DNA of 64,000 nucleotides from Thamnidium elegans (GCA_025201345.1 JAIXMG010000004.1:124001-188000); one strand, 5' to 3'. Positions 24,189 through 35,829 are shown, counted from the first letter of the stretch. Numbers and translations are program-made. The notes: generated by a model from the sequence alone, not told the origin.

Positions 24189-24307
24189 ACTTGTTCAAAT
24201 AATTTACGAACTGTGGCTATACAGGCCTTTATGTTGTATTTTAATATATCGGCTTTATTCACGGTTGCTCTTCTTGAGAGCTCCGATAAAGATACGGATA
24301 CAGTCAT
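20994..24307 (-). CDS. Ubiquitin-specific protease with rhodanese domain, Doa4/USP8 type
   Basis: Ten exons (minus strand): 24191-24307, 24031-24095, 23879-23957, 23280-23779, 22298-23208, 21817-22238, 21459-21745, 21301-21397, 21101-21220, 20994-21041; 881 residues. N-terminal helical USP8-dimerisation/MIT-like domain (~1-110), rhodanese-like domain (~210-340), Pro-rich linker, then the USP domain. Catalytic Cys is in [13 protein letters not shown], His in [11 protein letters not shown] and Asp/Asn in WHNFDDSRF. Two CxxC pairs (RCLTCH, CPKCK) make the usual zinc site. A YPTL sequence in [11 protein letters not shown] resembles the YPxL motif through which Doa4 binds Bro1, suggesting action at ESCRT sites on endosomes to recover ubiquitin from cargo. 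The linker has PPLPPK motifs that could bind SH3 domains. It is divergent (186 bp) from the DNA glycosylase gene. Confidence 0.92.
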
Positions 24308-24493
24308 TTTGATAGCTTATATATGTGTAAAAGAAAGAAAAAGAAAAAGAAAAAAGATGGGCTCAGACGCATTATAATTGTTTGTATTTTGGAGTCACAT
24401 CATACACTAATGTTTTGAGACTCAGGTTAAAATATCTGCATTCGTTTCTTGGCTCTCTCTCTCTCTCTCTTTTTTTTTTCCTCTCTTTTCTGA

Positions 24494-25735
24494 ATGGCAA
24501 GCACAGTAACAAAAACGACGCTTAGAACAAGTAACAGGCTTTCCAGTAAAGCACCTGTTATTTATAAAGAAAAGAAAATACCAGTTAAAAAGACGTAAGT
24601 CTTTTGTTTTTTTTTTTAAAAAAAAATGTATATTTTACCTTTGTTTGTCGTAGTAAAACTTTAAAGAAAGTCGTCAAGAAGGTAAAAAGTTAGATATAAC
24701 AAGAATATGAAGTATTAACTGAGTTTATAATATAGGAAAGTATTTTACAGACTACTGCCAAGAAGATAGAAAAAATAAAGATAGAGGTACTTGCGTAGTA
24801 AAATTTTTTTTGTTGCTTTTGGTGTAAAAAGATTAAATATGTCAATTTTGCGTAGATAAAACAGGAACCAGTTACGGAAAATTTTGATATATTACGACAA
24901 ACTCATTTAAAAGAGGCTGTTGAACATATGAAGAAACACGATCCCAAGCTCGCTGCGCATCTAGATGACGCAGCCATTACGGCTTTTCAAAAGAGGTTAA
25001 ATAAAGCGGATGGATCCAACCCGTTCATGTAAATATAATAGTTTCGTTTTTTTTAAAAAAAAAAGAAATATCACTAAGTATATAATAGGTCATTGACAAG
25101 ATCAATCGTATATCAACAAATTCATGGAAAAGCAGCTGCATCAATTTATGCTCGGTTCTTGAAACTATTTGATCCACCGAACGAGACTTGGTTTCCAACA
25201 CCTGCGCAAGTTCTTGCAAAAAACGACCAAGAGTTACGATCTGCTGGGTTATCTGGTAGAAAGGTAATTTGTTATGGTATATATGTAGTTGTGGGGGTTA
25301 CTAAGTACATTAGGCCGAGTATATTAGAAATCTCGCACTTCATTTTGAAAAAGGGTCTATTACACCCGATAAATTCAATCAAATGTCAGATACTGAAATT
25401 TCTACTCAGCTCTGTGCTGTCAAAGGAATCGGACAGGTATGCCCCCCTTTTTATGAATGAAAAAAAAAGGGAAAAATTAAAACGCGTATATATAGTGGAC
25501 AGTAGACATGTTTTTAATGCTGGATTTACATCACCCTGATGTACTCCCGTTAGGCGATTTAGCAGTTAGAAAAGGAGTAGCTAAGCATTTTGGATTGAAA
25601 TTACCCTCTGACAAGAAAAAGATATTTCCAGATGCTGTCGAGATGCTAAGATTAACAGAGATATGGAGACCCTACAGAACATTAGGATCCTGGCTTATGT
25701 GGAGAATATCTAATATTGTAGCTACAGGTGATTAA
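24494..25735 (+). CDS. MAG1: DNA-3-methyladenine glycosylase (HhH-GPD, AlkA/Mag1 family)
   Basis: Seven exons: 24494-24594, 24654-24681, 24736-24786, 24856-25028, 25089-25263, 25314-25436, 25496-25735; 296 residues. The basic N terminus could be a nuclear or mitochondrial signal. The core starts at [20 protein letters not shown], then the helix-hairpin-helix ([16 protein letters not shown], split by the last intron) and the catalytic Asp in GDLAVRKGV. The C terminus has [14 protein letters not shown], a strongly conserved AlkA/Mag1 block. The enzyme removes alkylated purines such as 3-methyladenine, beginning base excision repair. Introns 1 and 4 carry T-A palindromes. The 3' end is only 17 bp from the stop codon of the convergent kinesin. 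Confidence 0.92.
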
Positions 25736-25752
25736 ATAAAAGTTTTTATTAT

Positions 25753-28226
25753 TTATTTTAAACGTAAACCAAGTGATGAATCTCTTTCATTCACTAATAA
25801 TTGTGTCACTTGTAACTCTGCTCTTGTGATATTTAATTCGGCTTCTAGTTGAGCTATTTCGTCAGGTAAACTTCGTGTTTCTTCCATAACGGATTTCAAT
25901 TGTCCGAATTGTGTACTGTTACTGGCGGCTAGTGTCTCGAAGTCTACACGTAGTTTATCAATCACTTTCCAAGGATCTTCTTCATCGTCTTCTGCTGTAG
26001 CGATATATTTTTGAACTGAATTTAATGTTGATTTTGAAGTCAAAATAAATCGAGATTTACAGTAAAGTCTACATATATATATATAAGCCTTTTATTATTT
26101 AATGTTTTCTGTTTAATTGTTACCTTTGCTCCAAGACAGATTTAATCTTTACAAGATCATGTCTATTTTCTTGATTATCCCTTTCAAGTTTCTCTAATTT
26201 TAACGAAAGAAAGGATATTTCATTGGTGTATCGTACCAATAATGATTTATCTTCAGAGATATCACATATCTTTGGTGCGGCGGGAATACGTCTAATACGT
26301 GTTGCAAAATTTAATGTCTCTAGTGTTGGTATTTCGTCTTGTACAGCAGATTCCATATCTACTGTACATATACAAACAACGTTATGTTGACCCATAAAAC
26401 TAGGTTGTAGTAATCGAGTTAATTTTGAATCGTGATACGGAGGAAGAGGATGTCCAGCACTAATTATTAAAAATTATCAGATATATATTTCTAGTTTATA
26501 TCTGCGTATGCTACCTTTTCCCGGTTTCTGATAAATTGTGTACGATTGCTTCTAGAGCTAAACAGCTCTTGTTTATAGGGTTCTTGAGAACTTGGTATAC
26601 AGACTTATCATTGCTGGCCAAGTCAATAAGGTACTGTGTATATTCACATTAGTTTCTTTCTCTCTTTTATATTCTATATTAAAGTACTTACTAGATAAGA
26701 GATTTGTATGTTTTCTCTTCGTTTGATTTTTGGAACTCTGGTTTTACGCGATGAGCTACTGGTGGTACTACTAGCGCTACTAATCACACTTGCACTACTA
26801 CTGTGTGACATTTTATATAGCTCTCTTTTTTCAACCGTCTATTGCAAGTACATTTCAGCTTTTTTTTTTCTTTCTTTTTTTTTTCTGCTGTTATTTAGTA
26901 CTTACTAATTGTATAAAAGTATGTGCTCTGCTGTGATGACTATCATAATTAGTTGATAGTAAATATCGATTTGCTACACAAAAGTTTTAAATTAAATTTA
27001 CTTTCTTTTTTTTTTTCTCTCTCTCCCGCTAATATTATATACCTTCTCCTTTTTGAATATATTGTAATGCGTCTGTAGAAGAAGTAATCACTTGCTCTCT
27101 TAATGAAGCCACATAAGCTCCCCTCTACAATAGCTTCTGTCAGTATAAAAGTTTAGTCTAGTCTTACGCCCTTACCCTTTTGTTATCATCCGCTATTTTC
27201 AATCCTGTACTTTGTTCCACTAATAGGTCACGAATCACTTCGTTTGCTATTTCAAAAAAGGATAAATATAAAATATATTCGTGATCGTCGTCCTATTTTA
27301 CACGGTATATTAGACAAAATACACATACCAATAGCGCACTTTTACCTCTTTAATTGAATCGAAAACTGTATCAAATGCAAATGACAGGATACCAGGGTCT
27401 TTCTTATTACCTAATATATATATATATATATATATTTAGCTTTTATAATGGCTGTAGCACGTAAAAATATATATACACTTACCAAACTACAATAATACCA
27501 TATTACATATATAAAATAGGTTAGTAACGAACTTTTTTTTTTTTTTTTTTTTTTTAAAAAATATGTACAACGATTAAACTTTACCATTGTCTAAGATAAT
27601 AAAAAGCTGTTAAAGTTTTTTTTTTTTTTTAATGAATATTGCCGAGCTAAAATGACAACTTACATGACTTTTACCAGATCCAGGTTGTCCATAAGTAAAC
27701 ACAGTTCCACTTAACCCTTTCATTACATTTCGAATTGTTGGCTTTACACATGTATCAAACATGTTTTGATTGGTTGCTGTTCCTCTAAATACATGATCTA
27801 TTTACAGGTTAACTAAAAACAGGGACACATAAATTTATACGTACCAAAATCAAACTTCTTTTTATGCTTGGAACCTATATATCGTATTGAATCCTCTCCA
27901 ATTTGCCAATCTGAATGATTGTTATCAAAAGATAACCTGATAGCACTTTTAATGGTCTTTTTAGGTTGCGAAAAGATACCGGTTAACCAGTTATTGGTAA
28001 GTGAAGAGGTAGAAGAGGTACGTCTTCGATGAACTTGCGGTGTGGTAGTGGATCGTTGCTTTTTGTCGGTTGTGGTCGTTGATTTTTTGGGAACGTTGGT
28101 TTTGCGATGATGAGAGAGGTTGGCAATCGGACGTGGTAGTAGCGAAATGGTAGAGGTGGAGACTGATTTGGTAGGTACTCGACCTCCGTTATTTGTAGTT
28201 AAATAGGTTGCTGTAACATTGGTCAT
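25753..28226 (-). CDS. Atypical kinesin motor protein with degenerate switch II
   Basis: Twelve exons (minus strand): 27845-28226, 27664-27797, 27585-27590, 27483-27486, 27346-27410, 27176-27292, 27043-27124, 26906-26973, 26692-26838, 26515-26633, 26124-26459, 25753-26068; 591 residues, all phases consistent. Ser/Thr-rich N terminus (~1-95), motor domain (~96-430), then two coiled-coil segments. P-loop GQPGSGKSHTM is assembled only if a 6-nt and a 4-nt exon are included. Switch I is HHSRAH instead of N..SSRSH; switch II is DLASND instead of DLAGSE; the alpha4 region DSKLTRLLQPS is normal. Class uncertain: neck position and size suggest kinesin-7 (Kip2/CENP-E). Loss of the switch II Gly and Glu predicts weak or absent ATP hydrolysis. 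An Ser-rich insert lies in the core (~265-290). Confidence 0.85.
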
Positions 28227-28655
28227 TGAGGTATTTTCTCTCTCTCTCTCTTTCTCTTTCTATTTTTTGTTCTTTGTTTTCGAAAAGAGTGTAAAGGAGG
28301 AAGAAAAAAAAAACGTTTGTTTTACGGGAGTTGAAAAGTTAATTACAATGATATTTATATCCACCTCCCCTTTTTTATTGGAGACCAAATAAGCAGTTTT
28401 TTTAAATTGGAGACCTTTTATTGTCGAGAATAACCATCAAAGCTGTATACATAAAAAAAAAAAAAAAAAAGCTTGTTTCTTTTTTTTTTTAAAAAAATAA
28501 CAAACAAACAAAAAGCACAGTTTACATGTCCTGTCTTTTTGTTGACGGTCCTTCTCCTTCACCGTCTAATCAAATTGACTCAACAAACTAGGATAGAAAA
28601 CACCAGGATTGCTATTTCAGCTCGTATGGGTTATTCATCACATGTTCCAATTTAA

Positions 28656-29160
28656 GCTTTCATGTTTGCAAGGTGTACACGGATACTTTCCGGCAGATCA
28701 GAGTCGTACTCCTTGCCATCAAACTTTACAGCGATATATTTTGGTAATGGGATATGCATCTTGGCATACCTAAAGCCATCTTTCGCAGATTCCGGTAGAT
28801 CAAGTGCGAGTTATCTGTAAAAAAAAAAAAAGTCACCGAAAAGAGCATTAAAAGAAGCCTACAGAGTACTGTCTTCTGTTGTTTCTTATGCGCGTGAACT
28901 TGGCCCATAGGATCGGACTGGTGGCTACAAACGCTTGTTGACCGTTTTTGCTTCTTTTTAAAAGCCGGAAGATTATATTTCGGATATCGATGTTTAATTT
29001 GAGTAAAGTCATTTATATATGTATACGAAGCTAATATACGGTGCGGATATATATAAAGAAAAAAAAGAAGAAACGAAAAAAAAAGCGCGTTTATATCTTT
29101 TAACGAATCATTCGCGGTAAGATCACAGCAGATTGGTTCCCACTTTCTCACGCGTTGATA
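28656..29160 (-). pseudogene. Coding-like remnant of unknown family
   Basis: Minus strand. A C-terminal piece of about 43 codons ends at a TAA at 28654-28656 (DGFRYAKMHIPLPKYIAVKF ... SIRVHLANMKA), and an upstream piece lies in another frame (RYPKYNLPAFKKKQKRSTSV, ~29010-28920). Between them is a T-rich stretch ending in ACAG that looks like an intron end, but no phase-correct join to the last piece was found. It is therefore either a broken gene or a transposon fragment. No family is recognised. Confidence 0.3.
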
Positions 29161-30164
29161 CCGTTAATCATAAGAGTTTTTTTTTGAGAGCTGGGAAATG
29201 CAACGGATTTGCAGGATGGGGGGGGGAACCAACATTTGCTTTACTAATTGGTTCTTCGGGTTTATTATTCTACCTTCTGCCTTTTAAAAAATAAATATCG
29301 AATTAGTTGATAAATTAGAAATCTGGTCAGTAGTTGTTTCTGGTAAAGAAGGGATGGATGATGCTAAAAGAGGATGTGCAACTGATATCATAGTTTAGAA
29401 ACCTCTATTAAAAATAGTTTTTAGCTCACCTAATCTAAAAAGGAACTTTGAAAACCCCCTTCTTAACATCAAACCTGCTCTTCAGTCTGATATATGCGAT
29501 AGAAAGCTATTTGATCAGATTCTGCTTCAGTTCCTTCTTAGACGGTTTTTGTTCTAGATTCACGTAGCAACCTACTTTTTTAAAAGCGGGATACGAGTAT
29601 TTTTTTATTTTTTTTAGAGCGTATCGAAATGTAAGGTTATCAGGTTGGGGCACAATTCTTCAAAAAGAACTCAGACTGAGTGCTTATTTTTAGAATATAT
29701 CTCTCTTTTTGAAAGGGCAGCTAGAAACGATAAAAAGAAAATGATCGTCGTTTTTCGTCATTATACTATGATCTTTTTAGTCTTGGAAAAAAAAAAAAAA
29801 AAAAAAAAAGTCTCGACAAAGTAGACTCTTTTTAAATGACAGAAGTAATTAGATGCATTATTAGGTAAATGAGCTTTTTTTTTCCCTTTTTTTTTAAAAA
29901 TTTTAGGTGCCGCGCGCCTGAACCGAGAAACGGAAACACAGAAAAACATAGCCAACCAAAAAAAAGCTAAAAATATATCCTTTGGGCTTTTTTTTTTTTT
30001 TTTTTTTTTTTTTCTTTTTCTTTGTACGCCCAAAAAGCGCCACACGGCTCTGCGCGCAAAAAATAAATAAATGAATATGAAGTGTTTATTGAGGAGGGGG
30101 GTATTTACAGTAAAATAATTATAAATGTTTTGTACAGTTTTATATGTGTTGCTTTTTCTATTGT
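29161..30164. other. Intergenic, no supported gene
   Basis: A G run at 29217-29226, long A and T runs (29786-29808, 29990-30013) and several short open frames with Lys/Phe low complexity. 29330-29560 looks faintly coding-like but has many stops in all frames. Confidence 0.4.
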
Positions 30165-31304
30165 TTAAACAAAGCCAGCTGGAGGGTACATCATTTTAGC
30201 TAAATGTTCAGGAACTTTATCTTGAGCATATCTCCATTCAGGATGGTGATATAATTGTAAAGTGTTACTAGAATACCATTTAGGATAATCTATATATTTT
30301 GCAAATAAGTAAACAATACAGTAACAAAAATACAATAAATAACTTACCGGTTGAGCTAGGATGATTTAATTTGCCTTGAATATCTAATGCTACTAAATCA
30401 GATCGACAAGAACTATCACGATGCGTTTGAAGCTTATAATAAGTAGGAGATTTGTGACATTTATGACCACTACGATAAGCTAAAAATGTAAGCGCCGCTT
30501 GGTCTTGACGATGGTTGATACGAGACGAACCCGGAGGAGCAATACAGTTTTTATCTAATCCGCAATCTAACCAAGGCTTAATGATGGTATCCATGATGGT
30601 CTTGTTAGAGGTATCGAAACCGATAGCAGCACCATTACAGTTTGAATTACGAGCATACTCTTCAGGATCTGCGTCATAGTACTGGTACATACCGGGATGT
30701 GTCCATTGAGCCATATGCTTACTAGAACGAGGAGACCAAAAGCCACCACTCTTGCGGATGACACTTGCAATGGATCTCAAAAATTCGGGTGTAACGATAT
30801 TACCAGCATCAAGCCAGACCAAAATACCGTTGGAATCCTTTGTGTATTTGATACTGGCTTCATGAACGATACCGGTCTTCCATGCATATTCACCGGCATT
30901 GATTGCTACATCCCAAAAACGAGGGTATTTGAAATAATCAAATGTTTCCATATCATCGACCAAACCGTTCTCAACAAATTGATCCATGACAGGTAATTGG
31001 GTACGATTCATACCGATATTATATACAACGATACGAGGAAATTCATCTACTTTAACTTGAGATCGAAGATCGTAAAGTGAATAAAGAAAGTTTTCTAATG
31101 AACAAAGATGGTTGGCACTGGAGGCAGTGACAATTGTAAAAGGGAAAGTGGTCGGTTTAGGAAGAATGGGATGTGTCACTCGCTTGGGTTTGATTTGTTC
31201 AGGCTGGTATTGTTCCTCAATTGTGTCGGGTATAATTTGTTGATATGTTTTACAATCTGCAGAGCATGTATCAACTAATAGGGGGGATTGGGGTTGGGGT
31301 TAGT

Positions 31305-31336
<32 letters not shown>

Positions 31337-31508
31337 CTGACAAACCTGAATTAGATGAAGCTGTACTGTAAACAACTCTTACTTTTAAAGAAGAAACAAA
31401 AAAGAAACCAATAAGGAATACAATAATAATAGGAATCGTTAATCCGGTTCTGCTTAATTGTTTAGGTGCCGAATTTACAGATTTTGGTGAAAGTGTGCCT
31501 GCCATCAT
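30165..31508 (-). CDS. Type II membrane protein, glycosyltransferase-like, function unknown
   Basis: Exons 31346-31508, 30348-31274 and 30165-30289 (minus strand) give 404 residues. The N terminus has a single membrane helix (LTIPIIIVFLIGFFFVSSL, ~24-42) after a short cytoplasmic tail, the layout of Golgi/ER lumenal enzymes. The lumenal part begins FTIVTASSANHLCSLENFLY and has a VWLDAGNIV segment that resembles the acidic metal site of GT-A fold glycosyltransferases and of DUF1647-type proteins, plus several Cys (CNGAAIG, CGLDKNC). A DxD-type catalytic motif is not certain. Intron 1 contains a T run (31311-31336) and a GGGGTTGGGGTTAG stretch near the acceptor side. Start: first of two adjacent ATGs. 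Confidence 0.75.
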
Positions 31509-33780
31509 ATATGTATTATAAATATAAATAAGAAGAGAAGGGGAAAAAAAGGAAAAAAAAAGAGGGTCATATTTATACACAAAAAAAAAAAAAAAAAAAA
31601 AAAAAAGGCCCTTCTAAATTTAGAGGAGGAGACCATATTTAGATCTCCTTTTATACAGTTCCCCCCACTTCCTTTCATATTTTTAGAACAAATTTGACTC
31701 GGTAAAGAAAGCGTCGTACTACCCAAAAAGATGGTGTAACATGGAATTGAGTTTTGATAAAGAAGAATAAAGGAGTTAAGCTAAAGGTATTTAATAAATG
31801 TATAATATATATTATATGCGCATATTACTTTTTTTCTTTTTTTTCTTTTTTTTCTTTTTTTAAATAGCACATTAAAAAACCCTTTCTTATTAAAAGTATA
31901 TATTATACTTGTATGAGGCATGTGACATTTATCTGTGTATTACCTGAAAGGTAGTACGTATTCAAAAATGTTGTATAATTGTTTCTTGTTTTGTAATATG
32001 TTATTGTTTTATTATCGTCAATAAAAGTCAAGTTATTATTTTCTGAGTTCAAGAGAATGACTATTAATAAGAAAAATAGAATAGCAAGAACGATATAAAG
32101 AGTTGTTTACGTCTTGTCTTTCTAGTCTTTAACTTGTATGACATTTTTTTTTTTATTCATTGTATTCTACTGTACATAAGCATTGCAGGTGAACCCCAAC
32201 CCCCTCTCTCTTCCCCCTCCCCTTTTTTTTTTATATTAAAAAAAAAAAATGTTGGGCTTAGGAAGGTAAAGTGATACTTCATAAATGTTGATATCACGAA
32301 TGTACTTTTTTTTTTTTTTTTACTGTGAGGCTGAAAAAAATAAAAATAAAAAAAACGTAAAAATAACAAGCCTATAATCTTAATATATTGTGTAAAGAAA
32401 CGTACGGGCCTGGATTTATATAGTACAATTAAATTTTTTCTAAAATCCATACGTTTTTTTTTGTATGTGTTATGTTTATGATTCAATCATACATTTTTAC
32501 GACTAAACCTCCGACCTTTCAAAAACTTTTATACATACAAAAACGATATAAATATTCTTTTATAATTAAAAGCACGACATCAAAAGACAGAAATAGAGAC
32601 TAGAGTTACTTATGCAGGCAATGATCACTGACAGATATCAGAACAGATGGAACTATTTTCCTTTTTTTTACTGTTTACAAATTACTTTTTAGTCTATATA
32701 AAACCCTTTTGGTACTATACTATACTATACTATTTCTCTCTAAGAAAAATAGTATAGCATTATGTGTTCCCAATTCCTGATTTTTTTTTTTTTATAACCA
32801 CAATATTTGTGTTCTTTTTTATTTTATTTGTATATGTAAACAAACTGTAATACAGTTTCATGAATGTTTAAAAAAGCAGGTCCACGCTATATTTTCGATT
32901 CTACCAACATTTATTCTACAAGCCACTACAAACAAATAGTTTTTGCACAATAAGGCGAGTTACTGGGTTTTATCCTATAAATACATTTTAGGCGGTTTTT
33001 TTTTTTTTTTTTTTTTTTTTTAAAGGCACTGCAGAGCTACCGTGTGATATATTTTAGTTGTACTCTAAAAAGATAGGATATCAACTTTTTAGTAAATATT
33101 CCTATAAAAAGATTAATAAATGAATGATTTCATCTATAATCTTTTTTGATTGTGGGTCATTAGTTAGAATGCATAAACTATTTTCCTCCTAATTCGTCAT
33201 GTATTTTTTGATGTCGTACGACAATTGTAGATACAAATTACAATTTCCAGCTGCCGATGTAGGTGCATTGTTTTTATAAATATAATTCAAACTTAGAATG
33301 TACTCAGCTTAAAAGATGCAAGAACGAAAAAAAAAGAAAAGAAAGTCCTTATTATCAATTGTGAAAGTGACTTACTGGACTATGTTCTATCGATTAAAAG
33401 TGATAAGAAAAAGATACGGGGTTTTTTTTTGTGTTTAAGATATCGCGCTTAGCAAGGGTCACCAAATCTGCTAGACTCTCATGGCTTTTTTTTGGCTGCA
33501 TTTTATGATGTAGATTACCACTCGTTTTAAAGCTCGCTACCATGGTACTAGCCATGCGTAACATAATACAAATCGAAAAAGGGATTTTGACTTTTTTTAT
33601 ATTAGTTCAGGCTGTGTAATATCAATTCAGTCAGTCCCGCTAAAAATGAAGAGAGAGAGAGAGAGAGAGATTCGTAAGTCACCAGCTGCGCCATCTTTCT
33701 TCATCAGGTCATATGTCTCCCAGGAACATGTTTCCAGAAAGAGCTCTAAAAATGCGCATAAAACCCTTTGGCTGTATAAT
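31509..33780. other. Intergenic, no supported gene
   Basis: About 2.3 kb of AT-rich DNA with many T/A runs, a short pentamer repeat (ctata/actat, about 32717-32735) and a GA dinucleotide tract (33651-33669). The minus-strand open frame 32157-32486 is Phe/Lys low complexity and not convincing. No RNA gene was recognised. Confidence 0.45.
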
Positions 33781-33820
33781 CTTATCTAATACAATAACAT
33801 TTTGAAACTGGACTCCTTAA

Positions 33821-33822
<2 letters not shown>

Positions 33823-33871
<49 letters not shown>
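33823..33871. repeat. 49-nt homopolymer T tract
   Basis: The longest homopolymer in the window. It borders the R1 repeat copy B. Confidence 0.9.
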
Positions 33872-33878
<7 letters not shown>

Positions 33879-33904
33879 AACATGGCGTACAGACTAGGAC
33901 GGTT

Positions 33905-34278
33905 ACTTATCGCTAATGACGCTGCTGCCTTTTCATTACTACGATAGAGTGGTACAAATAAAATAAATAAAGTAATCTGTATTTCCCCCCCTAAAGACAT
34001 CTTCAATGATAACATGATGTAGTTTCCCAAAACTAAAGTGAAATTTAATTAGTCATTTTCATTATTCTATTTAATAGGTTATACTATGCAAGTCGAGGGT
34101 CTACACAGAAAAGTAACTAATAACTGAATATTTATATATTTTCAATTAAGTAGGCGTGTCTCCTCCTTGTGTCAAATTATAGTTATATGCAGCACGATTT
34201 TTCTTTTTTACTTTAATATAATTTAGGAGTTAATTGACCTGATTGTATGCGACGCCACAATGGAAAGGGCGAACCCCT
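33905..34278 (-). repeat. Dispersed repeat family R1, copy B
   Basis: On the minus strand it matches plus-strand 11478-11822 (see copy A): the block around 34249-34265, the ttttgggaaacta block (34023-34036) and the coding block EIQIT...PLYRSNEKAAASLAIS (33990-33905). The same order of blocks and comparable spacing show homology along the whole stretch. Confidence 0.6.
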
Positions 34279-34319
34279 TGTATCTTGACCGGCACTGAAA
34301 TAAAATTTGCTCTCACACA

Positions 34320-34354
<35 letters not shown>

Positions 34355-35033
34355 ATTCGAAAATGTTATATTTGACTGCGTGTGTGTGTGTTGACGCGTC
34401 AAGATTTTACTTCATTGCACTGTTCTATTTGTACGTTCAGCAAAAAAAAAAAAAAAAAAGCGTCATATTTTCTTACTTTTTCATGCACTCACTCAACTTC
34501 GTTTATCCGTATAAAAAGGAACACATGTATGTCTTTTTTAAAAAAAAAGTATTTTTCTTTTCTCTTCGCTTGTTATTACTCTGCTTTTTTTTTTATCTTA
34601 TAATGTTTATACAAACCGATAAGGTTCTTCTTAGAGTAACATCTATTCATAGATGTAAGTAAAAAAGTAATATATCTCACTTTTTTTTTTTCTGAACGCG
34701 GAAATTGACCGTGTATCAAGATTTCCCCCCCCCAAAAAAAAACTTACGTCAACCAAGTGAAACAGTGTCTTCTGGACCTTTCGTTGCAACATGTCCCCGG
34801 AGCTTCTTTTGTCGCAGCTCCTGTGGCTTCTGTTGGAATTTGCAAAGAAAATTTATTCAAAGATACACAAGGAAACGTAAATTTTCCTCCTATCCCCCAA
34901 CCAGCAATGGGTTTCTAGTTTATGCAAAAACAATAATGATAGGATCTCCCGTCAAACAAATGTAACGAGACGATGGAGGTCCTTTACAAAGAGTTGTATT
35001 TTGATGGCAGACAGACGGTTTGGGTCATTGCAC

Positions 35034-35075
<42 letters not shown>

Positions 35076-35092
35076 GGGTCTATAATTGTTAC
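34279..35092. other. Gene-poor spacer with one coding-like relic
   Basis: Between repeats R1 and R2 copy B. It contains T/A runs, a (GT)n tract at 34380-34390, and the relic at 34742-34918 listed separately. The open frame 34243-34662 is mostly homopolymer-driven. Confidence 0.4.
34742..34918 (+). pseudogene. Open coding-like fragment, unknown
   Basis: A 58-codon frame ending at TAG (34916-34918) with balanced composition (CLLDLSLQHVPGASFVAAPV then SVGICKENLFKDTQGNVNF). There is no ATG start, and it follows a C7A9 tract with no clear upstream exon. It may be the last exon of a lost gene or a fragment of a mobile element connected with R1/R2. The family is not recognised. Confidence 0.3.
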
Positions 35093-35360
35093 AGATATGA
35101 CATATCAAACTTTTTGATAACTTTGTCTATTCAAATCGACAATGAAAAGTGATCTTCTGGAATTTGGTCCAACAACAGCAAATATTCAAATTACAAGTAA
35201 TATACCTTTCCGAAAACTCTATTAAGAGATATAATCAAATAATTGAGTCAAAAAACGTACAAACTTGTAATGAAGCATGAAATATTTAACTTGAACAAAT
35301 CAGATCCAAGTTTCGTCTCACATCTACATTTAGCAGAGGATTCTCTTTATTTATACACGC
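35093..35360 (+). pseudogene. Repeat family R2, copy B
   Basis: Plus-strand counterpart of minus-strand 13075-12785. Common peptide pieces are GPTTANIQIT and the MKHEIFNL-like block, but here the frame is interrupted many times by stops and indels, so this copy is more decayed. Similarity falls off after about 35345. Confidence 0.5.
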
Positions 35361-35829
35361 ACCGGTTACTGCTTATGATTGCTACTATACTCTCCTATTA
35401 ACGAGCGAAGAAAAAAAAATTTGTAGTGTAATTTATGATAAAATAAATCTTTTTATTTTTCTTTCTCTTTCTAACTAACCAAAAACATACAGGCGTTTTG
35501 GGATGGGTGTGTATATCGCCCTCCCAGATTTATACATTTTTTATTTATTTATTCAGTAGCCGTTTGAGTAGGCAAGCTACCGAAACAAATACGTTTTACG
35601 CTCATTTTTGGAGAATCCAGTAATGCAAACCTTTTTGATAAAAGTTAGGCATGAAGCTCCGTAGTGACACAGAAAAAGGATGAGACCTATTTATAAGCAA
35701 TTTATTTTGCAAGAATTTAAGTTCGAATAGTGACTATTTATTTTTATAATTACCAATTATTATTATTATTTTTTTTTTTTTGCAGAAAGTTGTTATCTTC
35801 TTCATCTCAATTTTTTTTATTTATTTGCA

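Noticed and set aside
29761..30045. 94-codon minus-strand frame
   Set aside because: Mostly Lys and Phe from A and T runs; no protein-like core.
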